From Ornithodoros turicata (lineage: Eukaryota; Arthropoda; Arachnida; Ixodida; Argasidae): a stretch of DNA of 64,000 nucleotides. Below, piece after piece: positions 10,172-20,130 of this stretch (its first letter is position 1; every line of letters starts with the position of its first letter). The position numbers and the translations under genes were made by a program. Where the stretch lies: positions 86,842,160-86,906,159 of the forward strand of contig NC_088202.1 in the NCBI RefSeq assembly GCF_037126465.1, written 5' to 3'. The notes beneath the pieces were generated by a model that searched no databases, was not told where the DNA came from, and saw nothing but the letters and a program-made list of their open reading frames with translations.

Positions 10172-11222
10172 ATATAGCGACGTGCACAAAGCGGAGTTAA
10201 GTCTTCGCCCTGTCCACTTGCAGCCCAGAATGCCCCTGTGCACCCCACACTTAGGTAATGTCAAGTATTGTATCAAGTACTGTTTAAGCCTATACTTGAG
10301 GAAGCGGAGAGCATGCTCATTCGTGCGATCAATTTTTCGTGTACCTTTAAATCGGCAGTTTCCGAAGACATTCGCGAGGACTTGATTTCGCTGTCGAAAA
10401 CCTGTTTCGTTTCGCGTAATGAACGCAAATATCTGCCAGGGCTCGGACTTGCGTCTCCAAGGTTTGCCACCTCAACAGGAAGCTCCTTCCCGAGCAGCAC
10501 ATTCGACCGGACCGATACCGGCGGAGGGTTGGGGATCCACCGGGGTACGGCACCGGCGAGTCATCCATTTTGCAACATCGCACCAGTGCTGGCCCGGTAT
10601 TGGCCATGGGTACCCATGCCCGACAGTGCCCCGACGTGATTTTGATACACATAGCTCGCGCACTCTGCCGCTCGGGATGCTAGTTTTTTTGGGTGATTGG
10701 GTGATGATTTTGGGTGACTAGAGTCACCACATTAAGAAATAGATACATCCAAGGCCTTTCGAAATGCTTGGAACAGTTTATTTCGGTACTTTTCCAAACA
10801 TTTGCTTCTCTAAAAAAATATAAAGCAGATGTTCTTTCCTTGTACGCCGTTTTCATCGCAGCAAGTATTATATTCTTGTTCGCTGTTCCCGGCCTCTGCA
10901 GTAGCCTCCTTCTTGCGGGCTTCATGTCCCCTTCTCGGTCTGGCCCCCCGGCAAGGAAGCGACCAAGTTTCCCGTCAGTGTCTTTTTCTGTCGATGCTGG
11001 GTACCGCTTTAGAAGTACCTCTGTAAAAATAGAGGGAGAATTTGGTAGGTGTTACAGGTGCTAACCTAAATGCACAAAGCTCATTTTTTAGCGCGACACA
11101 CAATGAGCACTTACACTTCGGTGAGTACCAGAACCATGCATATCCTTGAAGCACATCTACTGTACGATAAGCGTAACCGTAACATCCCGGAGTGTCCTCT
11201 AGTGATCAGGAGCCTGATTTCG
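10172..11222. other. Intronic sequence, nothing recognised
   Basis: Between the hAT element and the DUF4806-like exons I find no domain, RNA gene or clear repeat boundary. Overlapping short frames on both strands around 10350-10660 are GC-driven and carry no motif. Confidence 0.4.
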
Positions 11223-11609
11223 CTATACTATGGGCTGGGCAAAGCAGCGTCCTAGAACACCAGGATAATCACCAAGAATGCAAGAAGGTAGTCGCGAAGT
11301 GGAGAAGTTATGCTTCTGCTGAGCGCCCCTGACACCGTAGAGCAATGCTACGTTGTTAGTCAGCAGCTTGTTCATCACAAGCTGCACCGTTTCTTGAATT
11401 GAGTTCCCTCCCAGCCGGGACAGCATCTCAATCTGAAAAGAAGATTAACATGTAAAATTGCTTAGACCGGAACTATGCATCCCAAAACCACAAGAATGGC
11501 TCACCATATGTGCCCTGCCTTTGGCCTCTGCCAGTACTGTGTCAAGCTGGAGAAGGTCGCATTCAGTTTTCACAGGGAGGTCCTGGATGTCGAAGCTCGT
11601 AACCAAATT
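11223..11609 (-). CDS. DUF4806-like protein, two exons (fragment or pseudogene)
   Basis: Two minus-strand segments splice in phase 0. The upstream one ends at 11505 (CATATG|GTGAGC). The downstream one starts at 11432 after CTTTTCAG and stops at 11223-11225. The reading goes from FDIQDLPVKTECDLLQLDTV through RAHM to IEMLSRLGGNSIQETV, then MNKLLTNNVALLYGVRG. This follows the DUF4806 pattern: an L-P-x-K-T entry, an L-x-x-L-G-G turn, a K-L-L-T-N helix, and a Y-x-x-x-G-x-x-x-K-x-x-F end. DUF4806 proteins are common in arthropods, often multicopy, and of unknown function. An in-frame stop at about 11610 limits the upstream exon, and no further exon was found. It lies in the same orientation inside the knottin intron. 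Confidence 0.5.
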
Positions 11610-12579
11610 TCACTGGCAGTACGCTTGCAGACGCTGTTCCACTGACTTCACTGTTTTTTATATATATCAAGTAGTACGGTGAGTATGTTCCCGTCAAGAC
11701 CTGGAAGACATTGTCGTGACACGACTATGTAATACAATAGAGCAACATGCCAAAGCCCACCTTGAGCGAGACCTTGCAGCACTGCTGTTACGATGCTGTC
11801 ATGTACGCAACGCAGATGTTAGCAAAAAGAGGAAACGAAGAACTTACCTGCATGTTTACCTGCGTAAACTTACCTGCGTGTTAGATATGTTTGCGTTATG
11901 GCAAACATCGTGTTGTGTCTGTCCCTTCGTGTTCCCTAGTCTCGGGGTTTTTTACATTATGCATCATACTTTTTTTATTTAGCGGTCGACAGTGCGTCTG
12001 GCCAACTGTCACCACAACAAACTAAAGGGACGCACAAAGAAAATTAGAGGAGAGGGATACAAATGCTCAGGCATGCGCGGAATGGTACGATCACATGCGC
12101 ACCGAGGGCCGGTAGCCAGCCTGTAGTGTGCAGCGCAGAACCCAGACCGTCGGATATAGCTCCGTTACCCGTCGGGGGTCGACGCTACCCTCCTTACTCT
12201 CTCGTTTCTCTCCACCGGTGTCCAAACGGGATCGTGCTGGCTCCCGGTACGCGGTATTGACCAGCAGCGGCCCGGTTGCCCCGATGGGACCCCGACCCTC
12301 ACCCGACATATTGTGCTGCTCGGGTTAGAGCACCTAATACTGGCTCTCTAACGTCCGATAATGGTGACACATTTACTGCCCTCCACGCCTCTACATAATG
12401 GTGATAATGGTAAGGAGGCTAGGAGAATTCCAACAATTGTCGGGATCGTGATATAAACCAAAAACAAAGGTGAGGAACAAAAAATATTTTAGCATGCAAG
12501 TGAGAGAAATACGTGCGGCGAACCCGAACTTGTCTTGCAAAAGACGCAAGTCAATGCGGTTAGTTTCACTGGGGACAAA
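11610..12579. other. Intronic sequence without identified gene
   Basis: GC-rich DNA at about 12060-12360 gives way to AT-rich DNA. An LTR with a TGGTGACA-like primer site at 12362 was considered but is unsupported because no gag or matching LTR follows. Confidence 0.35.
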
Positions 12580-12783
12580 ACATGGTATTCATTTTCATAT
12601 CAATTACAGATTTGTTAATAAAAAATTATGAAAGCTAGACAGATGCAAGTGTGTTATGCGGTCAGGCGGACATCCTGTCGGAAAGCGTATGTAAATATAT
12701 GGACGACTACTAATTTACTAATCAGCTTATTAATTAAATCTTTCGGCGAAATGCGAGATCCCATGCAGTATTTAAATAATATA

Positions 12784-13112
12784 TTTTTTTAATATCCTGA
12801 AACGAGCACGCACTCTGAGATATAAGTCGCTAAATTTTGCTATGCAAATGAGCCACAACCGAAACCACGAACTTCTCGAGCGCAAAAGGAGCGACGGGCA
12901 TTCGCATCGGAGGATCACGGGTTTTGTAGCGATGGAACTGATTGGAGTAGGCGCCAATCTGACGGCCAGAGAGACCGTTCTTCGGCCCAGATACGCTGGA
13001 GGTGACGTCGTTTCTGCGCTCGAGAAGTGCGTAGTTCTGGTTTCGGCTCATTTGCATATCAAAATTTGACGTTTTATATCTCAAAGTACGTGGTTGTTTC
13101 AAGATTTCTTTT
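12784..13112. mobile_element. MITE nested in the left arm of the foldback element
   Basis: About 65-bp terminal inverted repeats: GAGATATAAG...AAATTTTGCTATGCAAATGAGCC on the left is matched, inverted, by GGCTCATTTGCATATCAAAATTT...TATATCTC on the right. The corresponding site in the right arm near 16010-16050 lacks this sequence, so it inserted after the foldback arms formed. TSD not resolved. Confidence 0.6.
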
Positions 13113-14149
13113 AGGGTGGATTGAATAATGATTGATTCGAATTATCCTGTCTCACATTAGGCTAGTTCCATCTCAAATCGAACAATCCGGTACACTTGAT
13201 GTCTCGAATGAACGGGAAAAAAATATATGTTGAAGCCATCGGTGAGTTAGGAGAAATAAACGCTTTCCGAATTCTCTGCGCTGCGCGGTTCGGGAAATAG
13301 AAGAGGAGGAAAAAACTGCCTCTCATAAGGCGACGTCGTCGCGAGCGGGTTTGAGCGTTCGCTACAAGGCCATTTCTTCTCGCATTATAGTAATTTATTG
13401 ATCTGGCTTTAGACCACTTAGGGCACAATAGGATCCTTCGTTAGCAGTGCTGTACCGGTTTTTATCTGTCTGCAAAAAAATATCAAAGTTGACTCAAAGT
13501 GCCGATAAACACAATATTCACTGCAGCTTTGCGGACGATGTACAAAACGAATAAGACTGGGCTTTATGCGGTTTAATTTGTCATTCATAGGGCTATCGAA
13601 TGATGTATAATTTGTTGCTCTACTCTTTAAGGAACGTAAGCGATACCTCTTTTAGTAGCACCATACCACCGAAAAATGACGAACTTCGGAAGCCTTTATC
13701 TAAAAAAACCCACCAAAAACTTACCTCGAAAATTTTATATGTTGTAGGTAGTTCCTTAGACTATGCACAGAAGCAAAATCAAAATTCGGACTTGATCGGT
13801 AGGCGCACTGTGAATTTTTTGCCAGCCCTATACGCGGAGCGCATTCAAGCGGAGGCACCGCGTCCCGCGTGTTGCAAAATCGAATTTTCCAAAGGGACTT
13901 TGAACTTCTGTCTTCATATAAAAAGTAATTGCTGTCATTTGAAACCATTCTGAGGTTTTAAGGTTTCCTTTTCAAGGTTCTGAGCGTTTGCGTTCATAAC
14001 AATGGTGTAATCGCTGAATCTAGATTGTGGAGCAACCAGATGTGCTCGCATTTTTTGCGGCACTTGCATTGCAAGTGCTGGGAGCCCGCGAAGAACAGAA
14101 TGATTTTACATCTTTGTAAGAGGCATATCTGTTCAGGGTTATTCTAAAC

Positions 14150-15040
14150 AAGCATATTTACTGTACGTATTATGGCAGGAGGGACGCAGTGACTTCCAGT
14201 ATTCTTTGAAACATTTCTTTCCTATGACCTCGGACGGGGGAAATTGCACTCAGGAAAATGTTGTTGTGTAGCGCCATACGCACACACTCAAGGCTAATTC
14301 ATGGTGCCTTTTGTGAACCTTGCCCAAACAGCCCGACTGGCGCCGCTGTCCGACATGTTATTCGGTTCGACATGCTGCAACCATGGGAAGGTCCTGATCG
14401 CATTTACTCACTGAAGACACCTTGCGCAAAGTTTCGCCTACACACAGACGACGCTTCACTCACTTCTCAACTACAGAAGTGCAAGGAGTGCCCTTATACA
14501 GAGTGTGCGACGGCATCTGCATTACTGTAGTGTGTCGTCCTGGTATGTCACCTACCTCAATGGCCACTTCGTTGTACTGCGCTGATCGTATGGATTTCGC
14601 TGACTACAGCATCATACACAAGAACAAAGTGCTATAGACAAAATATTTTCGCTTTGCTTCGGAGATCGGCGTAGCTGCCATAAAGACTGTGGTTCCACCA
14701 GATCAAGCCGAAGGCGTAACAGAAATGGGCCAGCTATGCAGAAGCTGCTTCAAGTACTTCACAGCAAAGGTGGCTGAATCACAACACGCAGCAATGTTGC
14801 CCACATTTGAAAGAAAATCTGACAAGAACCTGCCATCAAAAGTAACATTAAGAAAATGGCTTCCACAACGGCCTAAAGCAGTTCATGACACGAGCACTCT
14901 CATCCACCCGGAATGCTCTGCATAACTTTCGTTACCCCCCCCCCCCCCCCCTCCTTACCTTCGTCACCTTGTCTTCTTCGCTGTCAAGTTCTTGCTATTC
15001 TGTGTACTGTAAATATGCTTCGATATGATCACCGTGGACA
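14150..15040 (+). other. Spacer of the foldback element with unassigned open frames
   Basis: Plus-strand frames at 14422-14637 (71 codons) and 14689-14925 (78 codons) lie in the loop. The second contains a C-x2-C pair (GQLCRSCFKYF) and a basic stretch. I recognise no family. The loop may hold captured host sequence or a relic of an element-encoded protein. A run of about 16 C lies near 14935-14950. Confidence 0.25.
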
Positions 15041-16205
15041 AATATACCTCTTATAAAGACGCAAAAGTATTCTAAGGCATTCTGTTCTTCACGGGCTCCT
15101 AGCACTTGCAATGCATGTGTGTCATCCCGCGAAAAAAAGGTGAGCACATATGGTTGCTCCACAATCTACATTCAGCGATTACAACACTATTATGAACGCA
15201 AGCGCTCAGAACGGTTTCAAATGATAGCAAATACTTTTTATGTGGAGATAGAAGTTGAAAGCCCCTTTGGAAAATTCGATTTTTCAACACGCGGGACACG
15301 GTGCCACGGATTGAATGTGCTCTGTGTATAGGGCTGGCAAAAAATTCACAGTGCGCCTACCGATAAAGTCCGACTTTTGATTTTTCTTCTGTGCATAGTC
15401 TAAGGAACTACCTACAACATATAAAATTTTCGAGGCAAGTTTTTGGTGGGGTTTTTTAGATAAAGGCTTCCGAAATTCGTAATTTTTCGGTGGTATGGTG
15501 TTACTTAAAGAGGTATCGCTTACGTTCCTGGCAGAGTAGAGCAACAAATCATACATCATTCGATAGCCAGATGAGTGACAAATTAAACGGCATAAAGCTC
15601 AATCTTATCCGTTTTGTATATCGTCCGCAAAGTTGCAGTGAATATGGTGCTTTTCGGCACTTTGAGTCAACTTTGATATTTTTTTGTAGACAAACAAAAA
15701 CGGACACAGCACTGCCAACGCAGGATCCTATTGTGCTTTAAGTGGTCTAAAGCCTGATCAAGAAATTTCTATAATGCGAGAAGAAATGGCGTTGTAGCGA
15801 ACGCTCAAACCCGCTCGCCACGACGTCGCCTTAGGAGAGGCAGTTTTTTCGTCCTCTCCTGTTTCCCGAACCGCGCAGCGCAGAGAATTCGGAAAGCGTT
15901 TATTTCTCCTAACTCACCGATGGCTTCAACATATATTTTTTTCCCGTTCATTCGAGACATCAAGTGTACCGGATTGTTCGATTTGAGATGGAACTAGCCA
16001 TTATCCAGAAAGCATCGAATTCGAAAACGAATTGATTAATTTTAGGTAATTAGTCACCCAGTAGTTACATGCGCTTTCCCACAGGATGTCCCCGTGCTCA
16101 CATAACCCACCTGCGAAGACGGCGTCTGTTTAGCTTTCACAGCTTTTCAATACAAAAAAAAGATAAAAAATATATATCACGGATAAAAATGAGCACCCTG
16201 TATAT

Positions 16206-16728
16206 ACCACGACAAATGTGAAAATTAGCAACGAAAAAAGAAGCCCAATCCCTTTGTCTGCAGACGTCGCCATACCAGCACTACACAGTGGCTTAGTGCT
16301 TGTACACCTAGGTTTCAGTTATAAACCTGTAAAAATGAATTACTTTTGTGAGTGATAAGGTTTAGTCAACACCAGGCAGCTGTCTTAGAGCATTCCCGGC
16401 AATAAGCAACGTTTATACGGGGAGGAGGAGGAAACGTGGAGGGCATAAGGCACACACAATAACATCCACGTTTCTCGCATTCTAGGCCCAGGCCTCCGCC
16501 ACAAAAGTCTGTCTACACCAGCGATCATTCGGAATCACTCTGAGCTGATGAAACATTCAGAGTTTTACAGACGCCGATACATTCAACAATAAATGAATGC
16601 CCAACGGGGGCTTCTTTTCTGCCTGAACCATGGCTCGCGTGCTTCAGATAATTAGTTGAGTGTTTTCTAACGATCTCCAGGATCACGCAAAGCCTCAATA
16701 CCCACACTAACGAAATGCGTGTACTTAC
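16206..16728. other. Intronic sequence of the knottin gene
   Basis: Nothing recognised. The minus-strand frame from the knottin exon stays open past its donor to about 16525, but it loses any secreted-peptide character after the GTAAGT donor. Confidence 0.35.
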
Positions 16729-16800
16729 GAGTGTCCCCTCCTTAGTACAGTTTGTGCTTTGTTCGGGCATCGAAAGGTCTAGTAGCAGAAGAAGGCCTAC
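16729..16800 (-). CDS. Knottin gene upstream exon: end of signal peptide plus first cysteine
   Basis: A 72-bp minus-strand exon lies between a strong acceptor (CTACCTCTTCATTCAG) and a strong donor (CTC|GTAAGT). It reads 24 codons: a leucine-rich core (VGLLLLLDL), a likely signal-peptidase region, then the first cysteine followed by six residues. Both edges are phase 0, matching the exon at 8860-9105. The intron between them is 7.6 kb and packed with transposons. The initiator Met may be in an unfound upstream exon. Alternatively, reading back without the acceptor gives an ATG at 16866 with two hydrophobic stretches, which is less typical. Confidence 0.5.
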
Positions 16801-16869
16801 CTGAATGAAGAGGTAGAATGAAATCAATTCCACCCCTCCAAACCTGACATATACAAATAGAACCATTTA

Positions 16870-17420
16870 CCGATGCACATGTTGTGATATTTAATGCGAA
16901 CCATTCTGCCTGAAACGGACATTATGAGCGGGGTATCTAATTATAAGCATCGGGAATGTCACCAAAGCGCAGCACTATAGCACGGCTTGCGGTTGGCAGC
17001 AGCTGACCTTGATCTCACATTCGTGACGTTGAACGTTCGAGCGCGCGCCTTCTACTTTGATCGCGTCCTACGTCATCATATCGTGGTGTACGCACTCGCG
17101 ACGTGGGCTGTAGAAAGGAAGGAAAGTGCGCTTCACGGCTGTGGTAACCAAACGTCGGCTGTGCGGTCTTCAAATGTCCTGCCTCCTACATCTCTTTTGT
17201 GAAACGGATATGTTCCGACAGACCACTCGATCAACTGGCTTTGTTTCGTGAGTTCGTGAGCCCTGCACCTCCTTTCAGACAGCCTTTCTTTCTTCGGCAC
17301 GGCTCTGTGTTTCGATGTAGCTGAATACGTTGCTTGAAACGGATACCGAAATAGTTAAATATTCCTCCTTTAAACTCACCTAACCTAAACCCTAAACCTA
17401 AAACTCAAAGCTCTTCTGAC
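16870..17420. other. Upstream flank of the knottin exon, nothing recognised
   Basis: This is where a leader or first coding exon of the knottin gene would be expected on the minus strand. I could not identify one with confidence. Confidence 0.3.
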
Positions 17421-17423
17421 ATT

Positions 17424-17575
17424 TCTGGACACCATCGGACTTCGATCGTTATTGTGAAGGGGCTCGTTATTTTATTCCCCACTTTCCCACCAGCAATGGG
17501 GTAGAGTATCGCCTGTGGCGATGAAGCTCCCCACTCTCCAAAGCCAAAATAAAGTTGTTGTTGTTGTTGTTATTC
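17424..17575 (+). repeat. SINE-like or LINE 3'-end repeat with (GTT)n tail, copy 1
   Basis: Shares a long block with 26645-26785: GGACACCAT.GGACTTCGA, TTATTGTGAAGG, GCAATGGGGTAGAGTATCGCC and GGCGATGAA.CTCCCCA, ending AATAAAGTTGTTGTTG. The trinucleotide tail suggests retroposition. Confidence 0.6.
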
Positions 17576-17699
17576 TATTTCAAGCGTACAGTACGTTATG
17601 GGACTCGACTGGTGTGGAAGTTCGTGGGTGCGTAACGGTCCCGTTCGCATCGGTACACACAACGCAACACGAAAAGCTGCAAGCGTAATAAGCGCGGAC

Positions 17700-18238
17700 C
17701 CCATAACAAGCGACACGCGACGCGCTGCAGAATTTGTCGCTGTCGTGTCTGGTCATGGCGCGACTTCCTGGTCCATTTGAGCAGCGACATTTCGTCACCG
17801 AGAAATGATGTTTTTGGAGAAGCAATGCTTATTTTATTCGAGCTAAGTTGTAAATTGCCATAAATATACCAAAAATAGTATTTCATTCGTCAAAACGAGG
17901 AGAAATTGTAATGAAGGTGCTATGTAATATTCGCCGTAACGCAGTGGCGCTGCGGTTGAAGTACCCAACGCCCCGCCCACTTCTTCGTCTGCTAGTTTTG
18001 TTGTTTGCCCTCTCCACCCTCTTCCTTGCCCACGCGTTCAGTTCTTGTTTCACGCCGCCAAATCTAGCTGGTTTTGTCAAACAACAGGCAACGAACTCAG
18101 CGACATGCTACAAATATCTACTGGGAGTAGATGCAGAAATATTGAGCCGCGACAAAACTTTTTTGACGCTCGTGTGGCGGCAGTGACGTCGATTTTGTCG
18201 CTTCTCGCGTGTATCTGCTGCGTGTCGCTTGTTATGGG
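17700..18238. mobile_element. TIR element ending CCCATAACAAGCGACACGC
   Basis: The 19-bp end CCCATAACAAGCGACACGC at 17700 recurs inverted, finishing at 18238, followed on each side by weaker inverted similarity (GCAG...TTGTCGC). The 539-bp interior carries frames on both strands (for example 17911-18186 plus, with a hydrophobic LLRLLVLLFALSTLFL run), but none is supported as a gene. It abuts the next MITE. Confidence 0.6.
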
Positions 18239-18250
18239 ATTCGGGCTTTA

Positions 18251-18484
18251 GACCTCTACCAGAGAAACGTCATCATGACGTTGGTAGACAGACTGAAACC
18301 GAAACAAAATCGGAAGGGGAGGGCTGGGTTCCACGAATGGGCACTTGCTCGCCTCCTATTGTGAGAAAAGTAGGACCGAAGGTCCCGTCCCTTTCAGGGA
18401 CCATAGTAATCCCCTCAAGACCGTGGCTTCCGGGCGCGACCTTGTTCGACTATGACATCACTTGTTTACAAACAGGGAGAGGTC
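18251..18484. mobile_element. MITE with GACCTCTACC ends, copy 1
   Basis: Bounded by GACCTCTACC at 18251 and its imperfect inverse GGGAGAGGTC ending at 18484. The body (AAGGTCGCGCCCGGAAGCC on the minus strand, the ACGTCATCATGACGT palindrome, GTTTGTAAACAAG) is shared, inverted, with 36738-37012. Confidence 0.6.
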
Positions 18485-18698
18485 AATGAACTGTCACTTC
18501 TGGCCGGCTGCGTGACGTGGGCCCATGAAACTCGGCACCCTGATTGGAAATGACCCGGGCTCCTGCATATTTGGCCGCCATTGCTATACTTCGGTTATTG
18601 GGAACACCAGTCGTATAATGAGATATGTCGAATTGTCGATGTGGGTGACCTGCGTTTGGCCGGTTTAGAGAAACATCGTACGTATGCGTCCTTAATAG

Positions 18699-18862
18699 AG
18701 AGTTTTAGTGCATCGTACACTATCGCCTTTGCGTACGGGAGTGATAGCGTTGATGATTCTGCGAACGCCCACAACAGAAAGAGCGCTTTGCGCAGTTCGC
18801 AGAACCACGAGCGCTATCCCTTCCGTACGCAGAGGCGATAGCGTACGATGCACTAAAACTCT
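18699..18862. mobile_element. Hairpin MITE, 164 bp
   Basis: AGAGTTTTAGTGCATCGTAC at 18699 is matched perfectly and inverted at the right end (to 18862). The arms continue for over 50 bp with few mismatches (TATCGCC, GCGTACGG, GATAGCG), so the whole unit folds into one hairpin. No TSD was seen. Confidence 0.7.
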
Positions 18863-19000
18863 CCAAACATTGCGACCGCAGCTTACTTTAGGCTTAAAAA
18901 TCTTGCGTACTGATTGACAATGACGTTACCTTTTATATGTTCGATGGCTCTTCGCCTGTTGCCATTTTTGCGAACGCCACGTCTCCTTATGTAACATCTA

Positions 19001-19972
19001 CAGGATGTCCAAGCTAACATGCACCGGGGTAAAAAAACAAACAAAAAAAAAACTGGCAGATATGTCGTAAGTTACAGTGGCATCAAATCGACGACAGCGA
19101 CAGAGATGTTTGTGTGCCCGTGGCGTATCCTTTGAAGTGAAGCCGCACGCGCGTCTCTCTGTCAAAGTCGATGTGCTTTATGATAGCGGTGGCTCCGTTT
19201 ATCATCCCGTCGGAGACATCAGGGTTGCAAGTGATCAATGAGAAACGAGATAACAGCTGTCGCTGTAGAATATCTCGTCATGTCTGTTAGTCTCGTTCCT
19301 TCGCTTCATCTGGGTTTTCGGCGATGCGACGTACAGGACACGGTGTAAAAAACGCGGTGAGCCATAAGCGAGTGAAAGCTGCTGAATATTGTGAGGGGTC
19401 GCCTGCTCTAATCGCCTGCATTTTTCATGGTGCTGATTAATTAATTAGGCGCAATTAATTAGCTAACTTTCTTATTATTCGTTTTAGGACCGAGAGGCGA
19501 ATTGGAAAGTTGTAGAGCGTGTTGATTTGTGAAAGTTGTTGAGCGTGACACCCATCGAAATTGCTGTTATACAGCGTACGTCTTGCGTGGAGTTCTTTTT
19601 CCTCGCGCGCGAAATCCGAAACTGTACCAAGTGGCACGAGGCGAGCGCACATATCGCGCGCCTGGATTTCAGAGCTCTCTAGCGTACACAAGAACTACTA
19701 CATCCGTTATCTGCCGAGAAGGGCGACCTTCAGGTGAGCAGGTGAGCTGGGGGTCGCTTCTTTCAATTGGCTTTTCAAAACAACTCAACAATTCCGCTCT
19801 AAGACGAATGATTAAAAAGTTAGGCTAAATTGCGCCTAATTAATTAATCAGCCACCATGAAAAAAATACACGCGATTAGAACACGCGACAGCTCACAATA
19901 TTCTGCAGTTTTCATTCGCTTATGACGCGCCGTGTTTTTTAGATCCCGGTGCACGCTAGCTTGGACACTCCG
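19001..19972. mobile_element. TIR/foldback element, 0.97 kb, TA flanked
   Basis: Left end CAGGATGTCCAAGCTAACAT and inverted right end CGGAGTGTCCAAGCTAGCGT, each next to TA. A second inverted block lies further in: CATGGTGCTGATTAATTAAT (near 19427) against its inverse near 19836-19860, continuing through GGCGCAATT. No transposase is left. Confidence 0.6.
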
Positions 19973-19994
19973 TATGTACTGTCGTGGTCACTGT

Positions 19995-20130
19995 TACCCA
20001 ATCTCTCGTTTTCGTGGCGTCGCTCCGATAAGCGCCCGACTACCGGAGAGCAGTGGAAATAGCAATGGACAGGTCGACCGTCACTTTGGGGGTAGTCGGT
20101 TGCAGGTATGGTATGGTTTATTGACAACAC
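19995..20130. repeat. Left inverted arm flanking the ORF1-only LINE
   Basis: This block (GTTTTCGTGGCGTCGCTCCG, then GCGCCCGACTACCGG, then ATGGACAGGTCGACCGTCAC and GGTATGGTTTATTGACAACAC) returns inverted at about 21735-21875, with about 75-80 percent identity by eye. Confidence 0.6.

Larger units (their letters stand above)
12580..16205. mobile_element. Large foldback element, 3.6 kb, arms over 1 kb
   Basis: The left arm (about 12580-14120) and right arm (about 15040-16205) are inverted copies. Examples are GCCAGCCCTATACGCGGAGC (13822) against the inverted copy near 15318-15340, and AACTAGCC/GGCTAGTT in the block around 13161-13200 and 15965-16000. Divergence between arms is visible but modest. 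The left arm carries a secondary insertion (12784-13112) that the right arm lacks. The right end shows GAGCACCCTGTATA, an end sequence seen in other arthropod TIR elements. The 0.9-kb spacer has no recognisable transposase. The whole element lies inside the proposed knottin intron. Confidence 0.7.

Noticed and set aside
11786..12360. Possible LTR ending before a TGGTGACACATTTACTG primer-like site
   Set aside because: No CA terminus, no second LTR, no gag downstream and no TSD.
17911..18186. Small secreted protein frame with a hydrophobic N-terminus
   Set aside because: It lies wholly inside the TIR element 17700-18238, and the opposite strand is equally open; no splice or polyadenylation support.
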